Assembly: GCA_003697085.1 (NCBI GenBank)
Contig: RFFU01000037.1
Coordinates: 1-64,000, forward strand
Direction of reading: 5' to 3'
DNA from: Candidatus Hydrogenedentota bacterium
Lineage (GTDB): Bacteria; UBA8481; J006
DNA: 64,000 nt
Of this stretch, positions 52,930 through 61,432 are shown in pieces (position 1 is the stretch's first letter; each line of letters opens with the position of its first letter). The position numbers and the translations under genes are program-made. The notes below the pieces were generated by a model. The model had not been told where the DNA came from and made no database searches. It saw only the letters and a program-made list of their open reading frames with translations.

Positions 52930-55331
52930 AGGGCAAGGACCCCTTTCCCCATTCCGACTACTTTCTTCTCGGATTCGTCTCTCTCCTCGTGCAGGTCGTT
53001 CTGTTGCGCGAGGTTTTGGTGGCGTTCCGAGGAGCGGAGATCGTTCTGGCACCGTCGATGACCGCCTGGCTTCTCGGCCTCTCCGTCGGCGGTCTCTTCG
53101 TCGCCCAACGAGCCGATACTTCTGGAAGCCGGTTTCTCCCCTTCTTCGGCCCCCCCGTCGCCGCGACTCTTCAGGTTTTTCTCGCCGCCGCTTCCCTTCT
53201 TCTCTTCCGTAACGCACACCGTATCCTCTCCCTCGACCCCGGTATCCTTCCTCCCCTCCACGCCCTCCTTTTCCTCCTTCTTCCAACCTTCTTTCTCTGC
53301 GCGGCCTTCTGTGGCGTCGGTTTCGCCGGAGGTCTCGCCTCATCCGACTCCCACCGCAACGGCGCTCATCGTCTTGATTCCTTCCGCATCGATTCTCCCG
53401 GCGGAACTTTGTCCCGTCCCGAGGTGTTTCCCTCGGCAACACTGCTTCCCGTCTCGAAAGCCTTTCTCTGGGAATCAGCCGGAGCGACAGCGGGAGGCAT
53501 CCTCTTCACCTTCCTTCTCGTAACCCTCCCTTCCTCGGTCGTCTTGGCGGTCGCGGCGGGCGGCATCGCGGTCGGAGCCTTCTCGAAGAGGCGCCTCCTC
53601 TCCGCGCTTCTCCTTTTCGGATTCTCGATCCTTCTCTTTTCGAGCCGAGCGGAGTTCGAGCGGCTTCGCTGGAACGAGATATCGGACTCGAGCCCGTTCC
53701 TCGAGACCTTCGAGACCCCGTTCCAATCCGTCGCGCTCGGCGGCGTGCCCGACGAAATCGTTCTTTCGACGAACGGAATCATCCTTGGAATCCTGCCGGA
53801 CGAGGCTTCCAACGACGTCGCCGCCGGTTTGATCCTTTCCCAGAAGCCCGACGCGGAATCGGTTCTCCTTCTCGGACACGCCTCGACCGGCGTCGCGAAG
53901 GCGCTGCTACGCTCGGGGATCCGAAGGCTCGATCACGTCGAACTCGATCCCTTTCTCGTGCGCCGCCTGGCCTCCTACCCCGCCGCGCGGCTTCCGAACG
54001 ACACGCGTTATCGCCTTTTCTCCGCCGACGGTATCTCCTTCCTCTCTCATACCCGAAAACGCTATGACCTCGTCGCCTGTCTCGTCGGCGATCCGATCTC
54101 CGCTTCGACGAATCGTTACTTCACACGCGATTTCTTTCTTCAGGTTCGAAGGATCCTTCGACCGGACGGCGTCCTCGCCTTTCGCCTCACCTCTTCCATG
54201 GAATTTCTGGGCGAGGATTTCGCCCGCTATCTCGGCAGCCTCTGGCGGGCGATCCGCGAGGTCTTTCCGGTGACCGCCGTCTCACCAGGGGAAACTCTCT
54301 GGGTCTTCGCGGCTTCACGACCGGGGCTTCTCTCCGACAGCCCCGAACGCCTCGCCCCTCGGTTCCCCCACACGGGTTTTCGTTCCGACTATTTCTCCGC
54401 GGAACATCTCTTCACGATGTACCGTCCCGAGCGCGCGCGATTCCTCCGCCGCATCCTCGACCGTCGTGCCGCACTCGTCGCCCCCAATACCCTCCTTCAT
54501 CCCATCTCCTACTTCTTCGGACTCAGCGTCTGGGCGCATTTCACCAACGATCGCGCTCTCTCCCGCATCCTCGCTCTTCTCTCCCGGTTCCGTACCTCCT
54601 GGCTTCTTCTGCCGCTTATCGCCGGACTGATTCTTCTTTCTTGGCGGATTCCGCTCCCCTTCGCGCGAATCTCCCGGAACGAAAAACCAATTCCGCGCCG
54701 GTACGTCGCGGTCACGATACTCTTCTCTTCCGGGCTTCTCTCGATGGGACTCTATTTCCTCGTTCTCTACTCCTTCCAGGCTCGACGCGGTATCCTCTAC
54801 CGCGAACTCGGCCTCCTCAACGCGCTCTTTATGGCGGGCCTGGCTTCCGGAAGCCTTCTCGCCCATCGCTTCGTTCCTTCCTCCCGTTCCCTCTTCCACC
54901 GGCTCGCCCTCTCCGAAACGCTCCTGCCGTTTCCTCCCGTGCTGCTCGGCCTCGGCGAATTCTTCTCTCCCTTCCCCTCCGGCTCTCCGTGTTGGACCGT
55001 CTGGTACGGATTTCTGCTCTTCTCCACGGCAGTCGTAACCGGTTTTCAATTTCCGATCGCGGGGCTGTTGGCGGCGGAGAAAAAAGGCCCGCGGGATGGA
55101 GGTGAAGAAGGAACGTCGGCAGCAAAAGAGAGGGGCCAAAGGGCCGCGGTGGCGCTGGCGGCGGCGGGCGCCGAGAGCGCAGATAACCTCGGCGCCGCGC
55201 TCGGAGCCCTTCTCTTCGGCGTTCTCCTCATTCCCGTCTCGGGAGTGAACGCCGCGCTCGCAGGCGCGGTTCTTCTTCCGGCAATCCTGGCTTTCGCCCT
55301 TTTCTCGCTCGATATCCGAAACCTCACCTGA
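52926..55331 (+). CDS. Polytopic membrane protein with spermidine-synthase-like domain
   Basis: An 801-residue protein. N-terminal helices (FLLGFVSLLVQVVLLREVLVAF, MTAWLLGLSVGGLFVAQ) precede a Rossmann methyltransferase/aminopropyltransferase-like region (VLLLGHASTGVAKALLRSG, DHVELDPFLV, NRYFTRDFFLQVRRILRPDGVLAF), then about eight more helices. The usual catalytic DxPDP loop reads ACLVGDP, so ordinary spermidine synthesis is doubtful. Such fused transporter/spermidine-synthase proteins are common in environmental bacteria with unknown role. ATG at 52926 overlaps the polyferredoxin stop (ATGA); the ORF start at 52767 is inside that gene. Confidence 0.8.
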   Translation: MKGKDPFPHSDYFLLGFVSLLVQVVLLREVLVAFRGAEIVLAPSMTAWLLGLSVGGLFVAQRADTSGSRFLPFFGPPVAATLQVFLAAASLLLFRNAHRILSLDPGILPPLHALLFLLLPTFFLCAAFCGVGFAGGLASSDSHRNGAHRLDSFRIDSPGGTLSRPEVFPSATLLPVSKAFLWESAGATAGGILFTFLLVTLPSSVVLAVAAGGIAVGAFSKRRLLSALLLFGFSILLFSSRAEFERLRWNEISDSSPFLETFETPFQSVALGGVPDEIVLSTNGIILGILPDEASNDVAAGLILSQKPDAESVLLLGHASTGVAKALLRSGIRRLDHVELDPFLVRRLASYPAARLPNDTRYRLFSADGISFLSHTRKRYDLVACLVGDPISASTNRYFTRDFFLQVRRILRPDGVLAFRLTSSMEFLGEDFARYLGSLWRAIREVFPVTAVSPGETLWVFAASRPGLLSDSPERLAPRFPHTGFRSDYFSAEHLFTMYRPERARFLRRILDRRAALVAPNTLLHPISYFFGLSVWAHFTNDRALSRILALLSRFRTSWLLLPLIAGLILLSWRIPLPFARISRNEKPIPRRYVAVTILFSSGLLSMGLYFLVLYSFQARRGILYRELGLLNALFMAGLASGSLLAHRFVPSSRSLFHRLALSETLLPFPPVLLGLGEFFSPFPSGSPCWTVWYGFLLFSTAVVTGFQFPIAGLLAAEKKGPRDGGEEGTSAAKERGQRAAVALAAAGAESADNLGAALGALLFGVLLIPVSGVNAALAGAVLLPAILAFALFSLDIRNLT

Positions 55332-55394
55332 AACTGAAGCCACCGAACACGCGGATGGAATAATAGGCCTGCGATCGCCGTCCGGGTCGGATCG

Positions 55395-55580
55395 ACGCCC
55401 GCGTTGTCATTCCGAGCCCCTCGCATTCGCTCGGCACAGGCTCCGCGAGGAATCCCCGCCGCGAACAGGGGACTGCGCTCCAAATCTTCTGTTCCCTTTT
55501 GCCCTTTGCCTTTTGCCTTTTTCCTTTTGACTTTTTCCTTTTGATTTCTTCCTTTCCCTTCCCTCTTTTTCCTTTTTTCG
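55395..55580. repeat. Composite repeat (family B block, CGCTCCAA junction, pyrimidine tract E)
   Basis: GTTGTCATTCCGAGCCCCTCGCATTCGCTCG...GCGAGGAATCCCCGCCGC is followed by GCGCTCCAAAT. A long CCTTTTGCC/CCTTTTGAC tract follows. The first block is almost identical to 57.72-57.78 kb, and the junction recurs at 44.87 and 57.95 kb. Confidence 0.75.
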
Positions 55581-55616
55581 TTTTCGCACGTTCTTCCGAT
55601 CGCTATCCTTCCCGTG

Positions 55617-56510
55617 ATGATCCTCCTCTTTGCCATCGCATTTCTGGCCGTCGTCGCCGGGCTTGCCCTCAAGATCCCCTTCGTCCAAACCTACGCGTAT
55701 CCTCTCGGCTGGTGGTCCCTCATCGGCTTTCTTGAATCACTCTGCCGAAGATACGGATGGGCGACCGCGTTCTCCCGGCCGATCCTCTCCCGGCGCAACG
55801 CCGCCCTCTGTTTCTTCTCCGCCGCTCTCTGGGGCATCTTCGAACTTTACGACGTTCTCATCGCCAACTGGCATTACGTCGCCGTTCCGGAAAATCCGTG
55901 GATTTGGATGCCGAATACATTCCTTTCCTTCGCAACGGTGATGCCCGCGATTCTGGCGTTCGAGAATCTTCTGTCAGGTCTGCACGCCTTCGCGTGTCTT
56001 GAAACGAGGCGTTTCGATCTCACGGAGAATTTCCTTTCACTCCTCGTCGTTCTCGGCTGGACGTTGACCATTCTCCCGCTCACCCAGCCCGAACTCTTCT
56101 TTCCCTTCGTCTGGGGAGGGTTCACCTTCCTGCTCGAACCCTGGAACTACCGGATGCGCGATCCTCACTCCATTCTTCGGCAAGCTTCCGAGGGCCGGCC
56201 GGGCCTCTTTCTTCGCCTCCTCGGCTCGGGTTTTCTCTGCGGTTTTCTTTGGGAAAGCCTCAATTATTTCGCGACGACGAAATGGATCTACACAGTTCCC
56301 GTAATCGGACATTGGAAGGTCTTCGAGATGCCGGTCGCGGGATATGTGGGTTTTCCGGTCTTCGGCGTCGAGGCGTACGTCATGTACCGTTTCGCCTTCA
56401 ATCTCTACGAACGGTGCAAACCCGCCGGAAGATTCCTTCTACTTCTTCTAGGATTTCTCCTTATCGCGATGACCTTTCCCGCAGTCGCACAGCATTCTTT
56501 TTTCCGCTGA
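55617..56510 (+). CDS. Polytopic membrane protein of unknown function
   Basis: About 297 residues with seven or eight hydrophobic segments and many aromatic residues (YPLGWWSLIGFLESLCRRYG, NFLSLLVVLGWTLTILPL). Conserved-looking polar points are FELYDVLIANWHYVAVPENPW, LLEPWNYRM and FLWESLNYFATTKWIYTVP, which could form a site facing the membrane. I recognise no family. GTG at 55614 followed directly by ATG at 55617; no clear RBS, the upstream sequence being repeat. It may extend the preceding operon but is separated by about 285 bases of repeat. Confidence 0.7.
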   Translation: MILLFAIAFLAVVAGLALKIPFVQTYAYPLGWWSLIGFLESLCRRYGWATAFSRPILSRRNAALCFFSAALWGIFELYDVLIANWHYVAVPENPWIWMPNTFLSFATVMPAILAFENLLSGLHAFACLETRRFDLTENFLSLLVVLGWTLTILPLTQPELFFPFVWGGFTFLLEPWNYRMRDPHSILRQASEGRPGLFLRLLGSGFLCGFLWESLNYFATTKWIYTVPVIGHWKVFEMPVAGYVGFPVFGVEAYVMYRFAFNLYERCKPAGRFLLLLLGFLLIAMTFPAVAQHSFFR

Positions 56511-56558
56511 TGTTCTTCCTTTCCAGAACCCGATCGCGGGAGGCCCCGGCAGAGATGA

Positions 56559-57524
56559 TCAGGGAAGTGCCGGGAATTCCGGCCGCGTCTCCTTCTCTTT
56601 CGCCGGCAACCGGCTGATCACGTACAGGGAATCGTCTCGCTCTGTTTCCGACAGGACCCTCCTTGCGCCCAAATACCGCCGCGCGTAATACGGCCGCGTC
56701 AACGAGGTTTCGATGACCCGCCCCGCGCCGCTCGAGGCATGAATGAACCGGCCTTCGCCCACGTAAATCCCCACATGGCTGGGGCCCGGAGCGTACGTCT
56801 CGAAAAAGACCAGGTCCCCGGGTTCGAGGTCTTCCCGCGCGACCGATCTCCCCACGGTAAACTGATCCTGAGCCTTGCGCGGCAGCATCACGCCCGCCTT
56901 TTTATAGACCAGAGAAGTGAATCCGGAACAATCGAAAGCCTCTGGTCCCGCCCCTCCCCACCGATAAGGCGCTCCGAGGAAATTTCTCGCAATCCGAAGG
57001 ATCGCTGAAACGAGAGTCGGCGCCGAGATTTCCGCTTCTTTCCCCGGCGATTCCGGAAGGACGGCCGTCGCCGTCGAGGGCGCGATCCTATTCTTATCCG
57101 CCGATCGATCCGGCGATCGCGTTCCCTCCAACTTCGTCTCGTTGACGACCCACGGTTTTCCGAACGAGCCGGGAGTGAACCGTCCGACGAGAAACGGCCA
57201 GAGGCGCCGCGCCTGAATCATCGCCTCGCTCCGACTCGAGAACGGCCCGACACGAACGCGATAGAGGCTGTCCGCCAAGGCGATGTAGGCGGCATAACCG
57301 GCGTTTTGGAGGACCGCCCTTATTTCCAAGGCGGAGTCCGCATTCTGAAACGCACTCACTTGGACGCCGAAAATCTCACCGGCCACGACCTGTTGCGAGG
57401 TCGCGAGAGTGAAAAAGAGAATGAGAAAAAGCCGCGCGCCGTGGACCGCGGGAAAGGCGAGCGGGCGGCGCTGGGCCGCCTTTCCAACTCCCTTATCCCT
57501 TTTCCAAAACCGATTCATAACCAT
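56559..57524 (-). CDS. SPOR-domain and NlpC/P60 (C40) peptidoglycan endopeptidase
   Basis: About 321 residues. A signal segment (LFLILFFTLATSQQVVAG) leads to a SPOR domain (about 55-125: GVQVSAFQNADSALEIRAVLQNAGY, YRVRVGPFSSRSEA), which binds denuded glycan at division sites. A Ser/Pro linker follows, then an NlpC/P60 domain with catalytic FDCSGFTSLVY (Cys), SHVGIYVGEG (His) and FIHASS. It would cut stem peptides in the periplasm. The start is ATG 57524 or two codons later; RBS poor. The ORF track extends it into repeat DNA upstream. Confidence 0.9.
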   Translation of the reverse strand: MVMNRFWKRDKGVGKAAQRRPLAFPAVHGARLFLILFFTLATSQQVVAGEIFGVQVSAFQNADSALEIRAVLQNAGYAAYIALADSLYRVRVGPFSSRSEAMIQARRLWPFLVGRFTPGSFGKPWVVNETKLEGTRSPDRSADKNRIAPSTATAVLPESPGKEAEISAPTLVSAILRIARNFLGAPYRWGGAGPEAFDCSGFTSLVYKKAGVMLPRKAQDQFTVGRSVAREDLEPGDLVFFETYAPGPSHVGIYVGEGRFIHASSGAGRVIETSLTRPYYARRYLGARRVLSETERDDSLYVISRLPAKEKETRPEFPALP

Positions 57525-57669
57525 TCTTATCGGCAAATCCCGTGCCCGACTCAAATCTCTCCACCGAGAACGTGACGAAAGTCCCGGCCGTCGATCACTA
57601 TCTCTGTCGCATGCGTCAAAACACTGGAGCGCTTCTCCGCAGACAAGAGTGTCTACGTTCCATAATACG

Positions 57670-58036
57670 GCCGACGTGGAGCGCAGGTTCTCCAACCTGC
57701 GGGGCCGATTGGTGCCCGCGTTGTCATTCCGAGCCCCTCGCATTCGCTCGGGACAGGCTCCGCGAGGAATCCCCGCCGCAGGGTATCCCGCCGTGGTGCC
57801 AATACGCCCCCCTCACCCCAACCCTCTCCCCCGAGGGGCGAGGGAGAGCGGGGCGGTTGTCAGCAATCTTGGGGGATTCCTCGTCGGGCTGCGCCCTCCT
57901 CGGAATGACACCACGGACGGATCGGCAATCCGCAGACAAGAGAGTCTTCGCTCCAAACCTTCCGTTTCCTTTTCCCTTTTGCCTTCTTCCTTTTGCCTTT
58001 TCCCTTTTCCTTTTTGACTTTTGACTTTCTCTTCTC
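57670..58036. repeat. Composite repeat cluster (families A, B and E)
   Basis: GCGCAGGTTCTCCAACCTGCGGGG, then GTTGTCATTCCGAGCCCCTCGCATTCGC, GCGAGGAATCCCCGCCGC, CCCTCACCCCAACCCTCTCCCCCGAGGGGCG, and GGATTCCTCGTCGGGCTGCGCCC with CTCGGAATGACACC. At the right end come TCGCTCCAAAC and the pyrimidine tract. It fills the 57525-58067 gap; nothing coding. Confidence 0.75.
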
Positions 58037-58150
58037 CCGTGTCTTCCGTGGTTCCTCCTCTTTCGTGCTATTCCGTGCGTTCCGTGGTTCGTCCTCCTCC
58101 GTGTTGTTCCGTGTCTTCCGTGGTTCTTTCACTTCCGCGTTTTCCGTTGT
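58036..58150. repeat. 36-bp tandem repeat, three copies
   Basis: TTCCGTGGTTC recurs at 58044, 58080 and 58116, an exact 36-base period, with degenerate sequence between. There are no spacers, so this is not a CRISPR. The left copies overlap the 3' end of the GYF-like gene and encode its RTTEDTEQ-type tail. Confidence 0.75.
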
Positions 58151-58538
58151 CCGGCTCGATGCCGACCGGCACCGGATTATGGTGACGCGGAGCATTTGCA
58201 CCGGGCCAATGTCCCGTATCCAGCCGCACCGCGATCATCGCCAGCCCCCAGAAGAGAAAGAGGATCACTCCCGCGATCGTCACCTTCTGATACGCCGACG
58301 AGACGGTGACGCCCGCGAAGATCTCCGGAGCGGATTCCTCCCGGCTCCCTTCCTTCAACCATTCGAAGACGCCGATCCAGGAACCGCAAGTCGGATCGAA
58401 AACGGCATCGGCGGATCGAAATGATTCCTCACCCCGAAGATTGATATAGCGTTGAATTTCTTCGCGCGAAAAGGGACCGTATTCGTTCCCGCCGTATTTC
58501 AGACGATAACCGCTCCCGGAACGGTCGCCCCGCGGCAT
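58068..58538 (-). CDS. Small membrane protein with GYF-like (DUF4339) domain
   Basis: A 156-residue protein. An N-terminal GYF_2-type fold (YRLKYGGNEYGPFSREEIQRYI to DPTCGSWIGVFEWL, residues about 11-60) would bind proline-rich peptides. One transmembrane helix follows (VTIAGVILFLFWGLAMIAV, about 83-103). The last 20 residues (RTTEDTEQHGGGRTTERTE) come from the 36-bp tandem repeat and are probably accidental. It follows sucD by seven bases, so likely cotranscribed; the link to succinyl-CoA ligase is unclear. RBS weak. Confidence 0.65.
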   Translation of the reverse strand: MPRGDRSGSGYRLKYGGNEYGPFSREEIQRYINLRGEESFRSADAVFDPTCGSWIGVFEWLKEGSREESAPEIFAGVTVSSAYQKVTIAGVILFLFWGLAMIAVRLDTGHWPGANAPRHHNPVPVGIEPDNGKRGSERTTEDTEQHGGGRTTERTE

Positions 58539-58545
58539 CGGGGGA

Positions 58546-59418
58546 TCAACCGCCGATGCGGTCCCGAATCAGACGCGGAATTTCCCCTGGAAGATCCGCC
58601 ACGGGAATGCCGGCCTTGTTGAGGGCTTCGATCTTCTCCGCCGCCGTCCCCTTTCCACCGGCGATAATCGCTCCGGCGTGTCCCATACGCTTTCCCGGCG
58701 GAGCGGTCCTGCCCGCAATGAACCCCACGACCGGTTTCGGATACCCTCCCGCCACCAGCTCCGCCGCGGCCTCCTCGTCCGTTCCGCCGATCTCACCGAT
58801 CATCACCACCGCCTCCGTCTCCTCGTCGTTGCGGAAGAGTTCCAAAGCATCGACGAAGCGCGTTCCTGGGAGCGGATCTCCGCCGATCCCCACGGCCGTC
58901 GTCTGCCCCAACCCGGATTCCGTCAAAGCCCAGACCACTTCGTAGGTCAGCGTTCCCGAACGGGAGATCACTCCGACGCGCCCCGGAGCATGGATATGTC
59001 CCGGCATAATTCCGACCTTCGCCTTTTCGCGCGGGGTGATCACGCCCGGACAGTTCGGTCCGATGACGCGCACTCCCGCCGGAAGCAAGGCGTGGACCTT
59101 CATCATATCGAGCGCGGGGATTCCTTCCGTGATACAGATCACGAGAGAAATCCCCGCCGCCGCCGCTTCCATCACCGCATCCGCGGCGAAGGCGGCCGGA
59201 ACGTAGATCACACTCGTGTTCGCCCCCTCCTCGCGGACCGCTTCCTCGACTGTATCGAAGATCGGACGATCCAGGTGGGTCGTTCCGCCTTTCCCCGGTG
59301 TGACTCCGGCCACGACATTCGTCCCGTACTCGATCATCCGTTCCGCGTGGAACCCCCCTTCCCGGCCGGTCATTCCCTGCACGACCAACCGCGTCTCTTT
59401 CCCGACGAGAATGCTCAT
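58546..59418 (-). CDS. sucD: Succinyl-CoA ligase, alpha subunit
   Basis: A 290-residue subunit that binds CoA and carries the phospho-histidine in succinyl-CoA to succinate conversion. The CoA-binding domain begins [18 protein letters not shown] and includes GVTPGKGG. The active histidine is in [17 protein letters not shown], and [23 protein letters not shown] is characteristic. It overlaps the sucC stop by ATGA and shares its operon. Confidence 0.97.
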   Translation of the reverse strand: MSILVGKETRLVVQGMTGREGGFHAERMIEYGTNVVAGVTPGKGGTTHLDRPIFDTVEEAVREEGANTSVIYVPAAFAADAVMEAAAAGISLVICITEGIPALDMMKVHALLPAGVRVIGPNCPGVITPREKAKVGIMPGHIHAPGRVGVISRSGTLTYEVVWALTESGLGQTTAVGIGGDPLPGTRFVDALELFRNDEETEAVVMIGEIGGTDEEAAAELVAGGYPKPVVGFIAGRTAPPGKRMGHAGAIIAGGKGTAAEKIEALNKAGIPVADLPGEIPRLIRDRIGG

Positions 59419-60581
59419 TTCAACACCGCCACCGCCTTTTCGGCGGCTTCGTTGAGACTCTTCCCCACGGCGAACCCGGCTTCCTCGAGAATCCGCCGTC
59501 CTTCTTCTTCGTTCGTCCCCGTCAGGCGGATCGTCACCGGAACCTCGATCCCCAATTCCTTCTTCGCCGCCACGATTCCGTGCGCCACCTCGTCACACCG
59601 AACGATGCCGCCGAAGATATTGATGAAGATGCCCTTCACGTTCGGATCGGCCAGGATAATCTCGAGGGCCTTGGCTACCCGCTTCCGCTTCGCGCTTCCG
59701 CCGACATCGAGGAAATTCGCGGGTTCGGCTCCGAAATGCTTCACGATGTCCATCGTCGCCATCGCCAGACCGGCTCCGTTGACCATACATCCGATGGTGC
59801 CGTCGAGTTTCACATAGGAAAGGCCCGCCGAACGCGCTTCGCGCTCCGCCGGCTCCTCCTCGGCTTCGTCCCGCAAAGCCTCGATCTCCGGATGTCGAAA
59901 GAGAGCCGAATCGTCGAAATTGACCTTGCCGTCCGCGGCGACGACCCGCCCGTCCTCCAAAACCGCCAGCGGATTCACCTCCACCAGCGACGCATCCTTC
60001 TCGAGAAAGAGGCGCGCCAGCGCCGTCAAAGTACGAATCCCTTCCTTGAGCACTTCGGCTTTCTTGAATCGATGGAGTCCGAGCGCGAAAGCCAGGCTCC
60101 TGGCCTCGAACGGACGGATCCCCGCCAGAGGATGAAGCGCGACCTTGAGAATCGCCTCCGGATTCCGCGCGGCAACTTCCTCGATCTCCATCCCCCCCTC
60201 CCGCGACGCCATCAGAATCGGGCATCCGCGGGCTCGGTCCAGCGTCACCGCGGCGTAAAATTCCTTCTCGATCGCGACCGCTTCCTCGATCAAAACCTTC
60301 TTGACGAGACGGCCTTCCGGGCCGGTTTGGTGCGTGACCAGTGTCATTCCCAGGATCGAGTCCGCCGCGGAGCGGACGTCCTCCTCAGTCTCCGCCAGTT
60401 TGATTCCTCCGCCCTTGCCCCGGCCTCCGGCATGAATCTGCGCCTTGACCGCGACGCGAGGTCGTCCGAGTTCCCGCCACGCTTCCACGGCCTCCTCGAC
60501 CGAATCGACCGCGCGGCCGCGAGGCACCGCGGCACCGAATTCCTTCAACAACGCCTTCGCCTGGTATTCGTGAATTTTCAT
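59415..60581 (-). CDS. sucC: Succinyl-CoA ligase, beta subunit (ADP-forming type)
   Basis: A 388-residue ATP-grasp subunit. It begins [20 protein letters not shown], with [17 protein letters not shown] in the nucleotide site, [20 protein letters not shown] (metal ligands) and [21 protein letters not shown] start at 60581, where AAGGGAG lies six bases upstream; the 37 extra codons of the ORF are not family-like. Divergent from the sdh operon, whose enzyme uses the succinate produced. Confidence 0.97.
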   Translation of the reverse strand: MKIHEYQAKALLKEFGAAVPRGRAVDSVEEAVEAWRELGRPRVAVKAQIHAGGRGKGGGIKLAETEEDVRSAADSILGMTLVTHQTGPEGRLVKKVLIEEAVAIEKEFYAAVTLDRARGCPILMASREGGMEIEEVAARNPEAILKVALHPLAGIRPFEARSLAFALGLHRFKKAEVLKEGIRTLTALARLFLEKDASLVEVNPLAVLEDGRVVAADGKVNFDDSALFRHPEIEALRDEAEEEPAEREARSAGLSYVKLDGTIGCMVNGAGLAMATMDIVKHFGAEPANFLDVGGSAKRKRVAKALEIILADPNVKGIFINIFGGIVRCDEVAHGIVAAKKELGIEVPVTIRLTGTNEEEGRRILEEAGFAVGKSLNEAAEKAVAVLK

Positions 60582-60769
60582 CGCAAACTCCCTTTCCTTA
60601 TAAACCGCTTTCCTAACCAGAGCAACCGGAAACTCAATTTTCTCGTGAAAAAGTGTTGCATTCTCGTCGCAAGAGGTGTTTAACAGGAGCAAGTTTGCTG
60701 GTGATGTGCGGAAACAGTCCGGCCGCGAACCCGCCGGGAAAGCCAGTCGAAGAATTCTTCGCAGAGGAT

Positions 60770-61432
60770 ATGGCCGTTCGAATGATCAAGACGTTGACTC
60801 AAACAACGGTTGGGCAGAAGGTTTTGATGGCCGTAACAGGGCTCATCTTGTTTCTCTTTATTCTCGGCCACCTCTCCGGTAATCTGCTCATCTTCGCCGG
60901 ACGGGAACATATGAACGAATATGCGCACTTTCTGCACGAACATCCGAAATTTCTCTGGCCGGCGCGAATCGTTCTCCTCTTTTGTTTCTTTGTTCACATC
61001 GTGGCCGCGGCGCGACTCTGGCTCAAAAACCGTTCTGCGCGGGAGGAAGGCTACACAATCTATCTCCCGATCGAGACGACAATCGCCGCTCGGACGATGA
61101 TCTACGGCGGCGCGGCCATCTTCTTCTTTCTCCTTTGGCATCTTTTGCACCTGACGTTCGGTGTCGTCGGACCACGCTTCGATCCGAATGACGTCTATGG
61201 AAATGTCGTTCGCGGATTCCAGAACCCGGCCATCGCGGGGATCTACCTCGTGGGAGTCGCCTGCCTTTGCGCTCACCTTTACCACGGAGCATGGAGCCTG
61301 CTTCACACCTTGGGATTGAGCGCCCCGGAAATCGACTGCGCCAAGAAAAAGGCAGCCCGCATCCTGGCGGTCTTGATCGGCCTCGGGTATGCCTCTATTC
61401 CGCTGGCGGTTCTGACGGGAGTGGTCCGATGA
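60770..61432 (+). CDS. sdhC: Succinate dehydrogenase cytochrome b subunit (single-subunit anchor, b558 type)
   Basis: About 220 residues with five transmembrane helices, each with histidines suited to two b-type hemes ([58 protein letters not shown]). This is the fused anchor of Bacteroides/Wolinella/delta-type succinate:quinone oxidoreductases, with no separate SdhD. The start could be the ATG at 60770, the internal MIK ATG four codons later, or further upstream (AGGAG at about 60.685 kb). It overlaps sdhA by ATGA. Confidence 0.92.
   Translation: MAVRMIKTLTQTTVGQKVLMAVTGLILFLFILGHLSGNLLIFAGREHMNEYAHFLHEHPKFLWPARIVLLFCFFVHIVAAARLWLKNRSAREEGYTIYLPIETTIAARTMIYGGAAIFFFLLWHLLHLTFGVVGPRFDPNDVYGNVVRGFQNPAIAGIYLVGVACLCAHLYHGAWSLLHTLGLSAPEIDCAKKKAARILAVLIGLGYASIPLAVLTGVVR

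Noticed and set aside
54315-55343. 342-residue minus-strand ORF opposite the spermidine-synthase-like gene
   Set aside because: Arg/Glu/Gly-rich composition of a GC-rich antisense shadow; the plus strand has a coherent membrane protein.
58036-58150. Possible CRISPR array (36-bp period)
   Set aside because: Units are contiguous with no unique spacers, and there are only three degenerate copies and no cas genes nearby.
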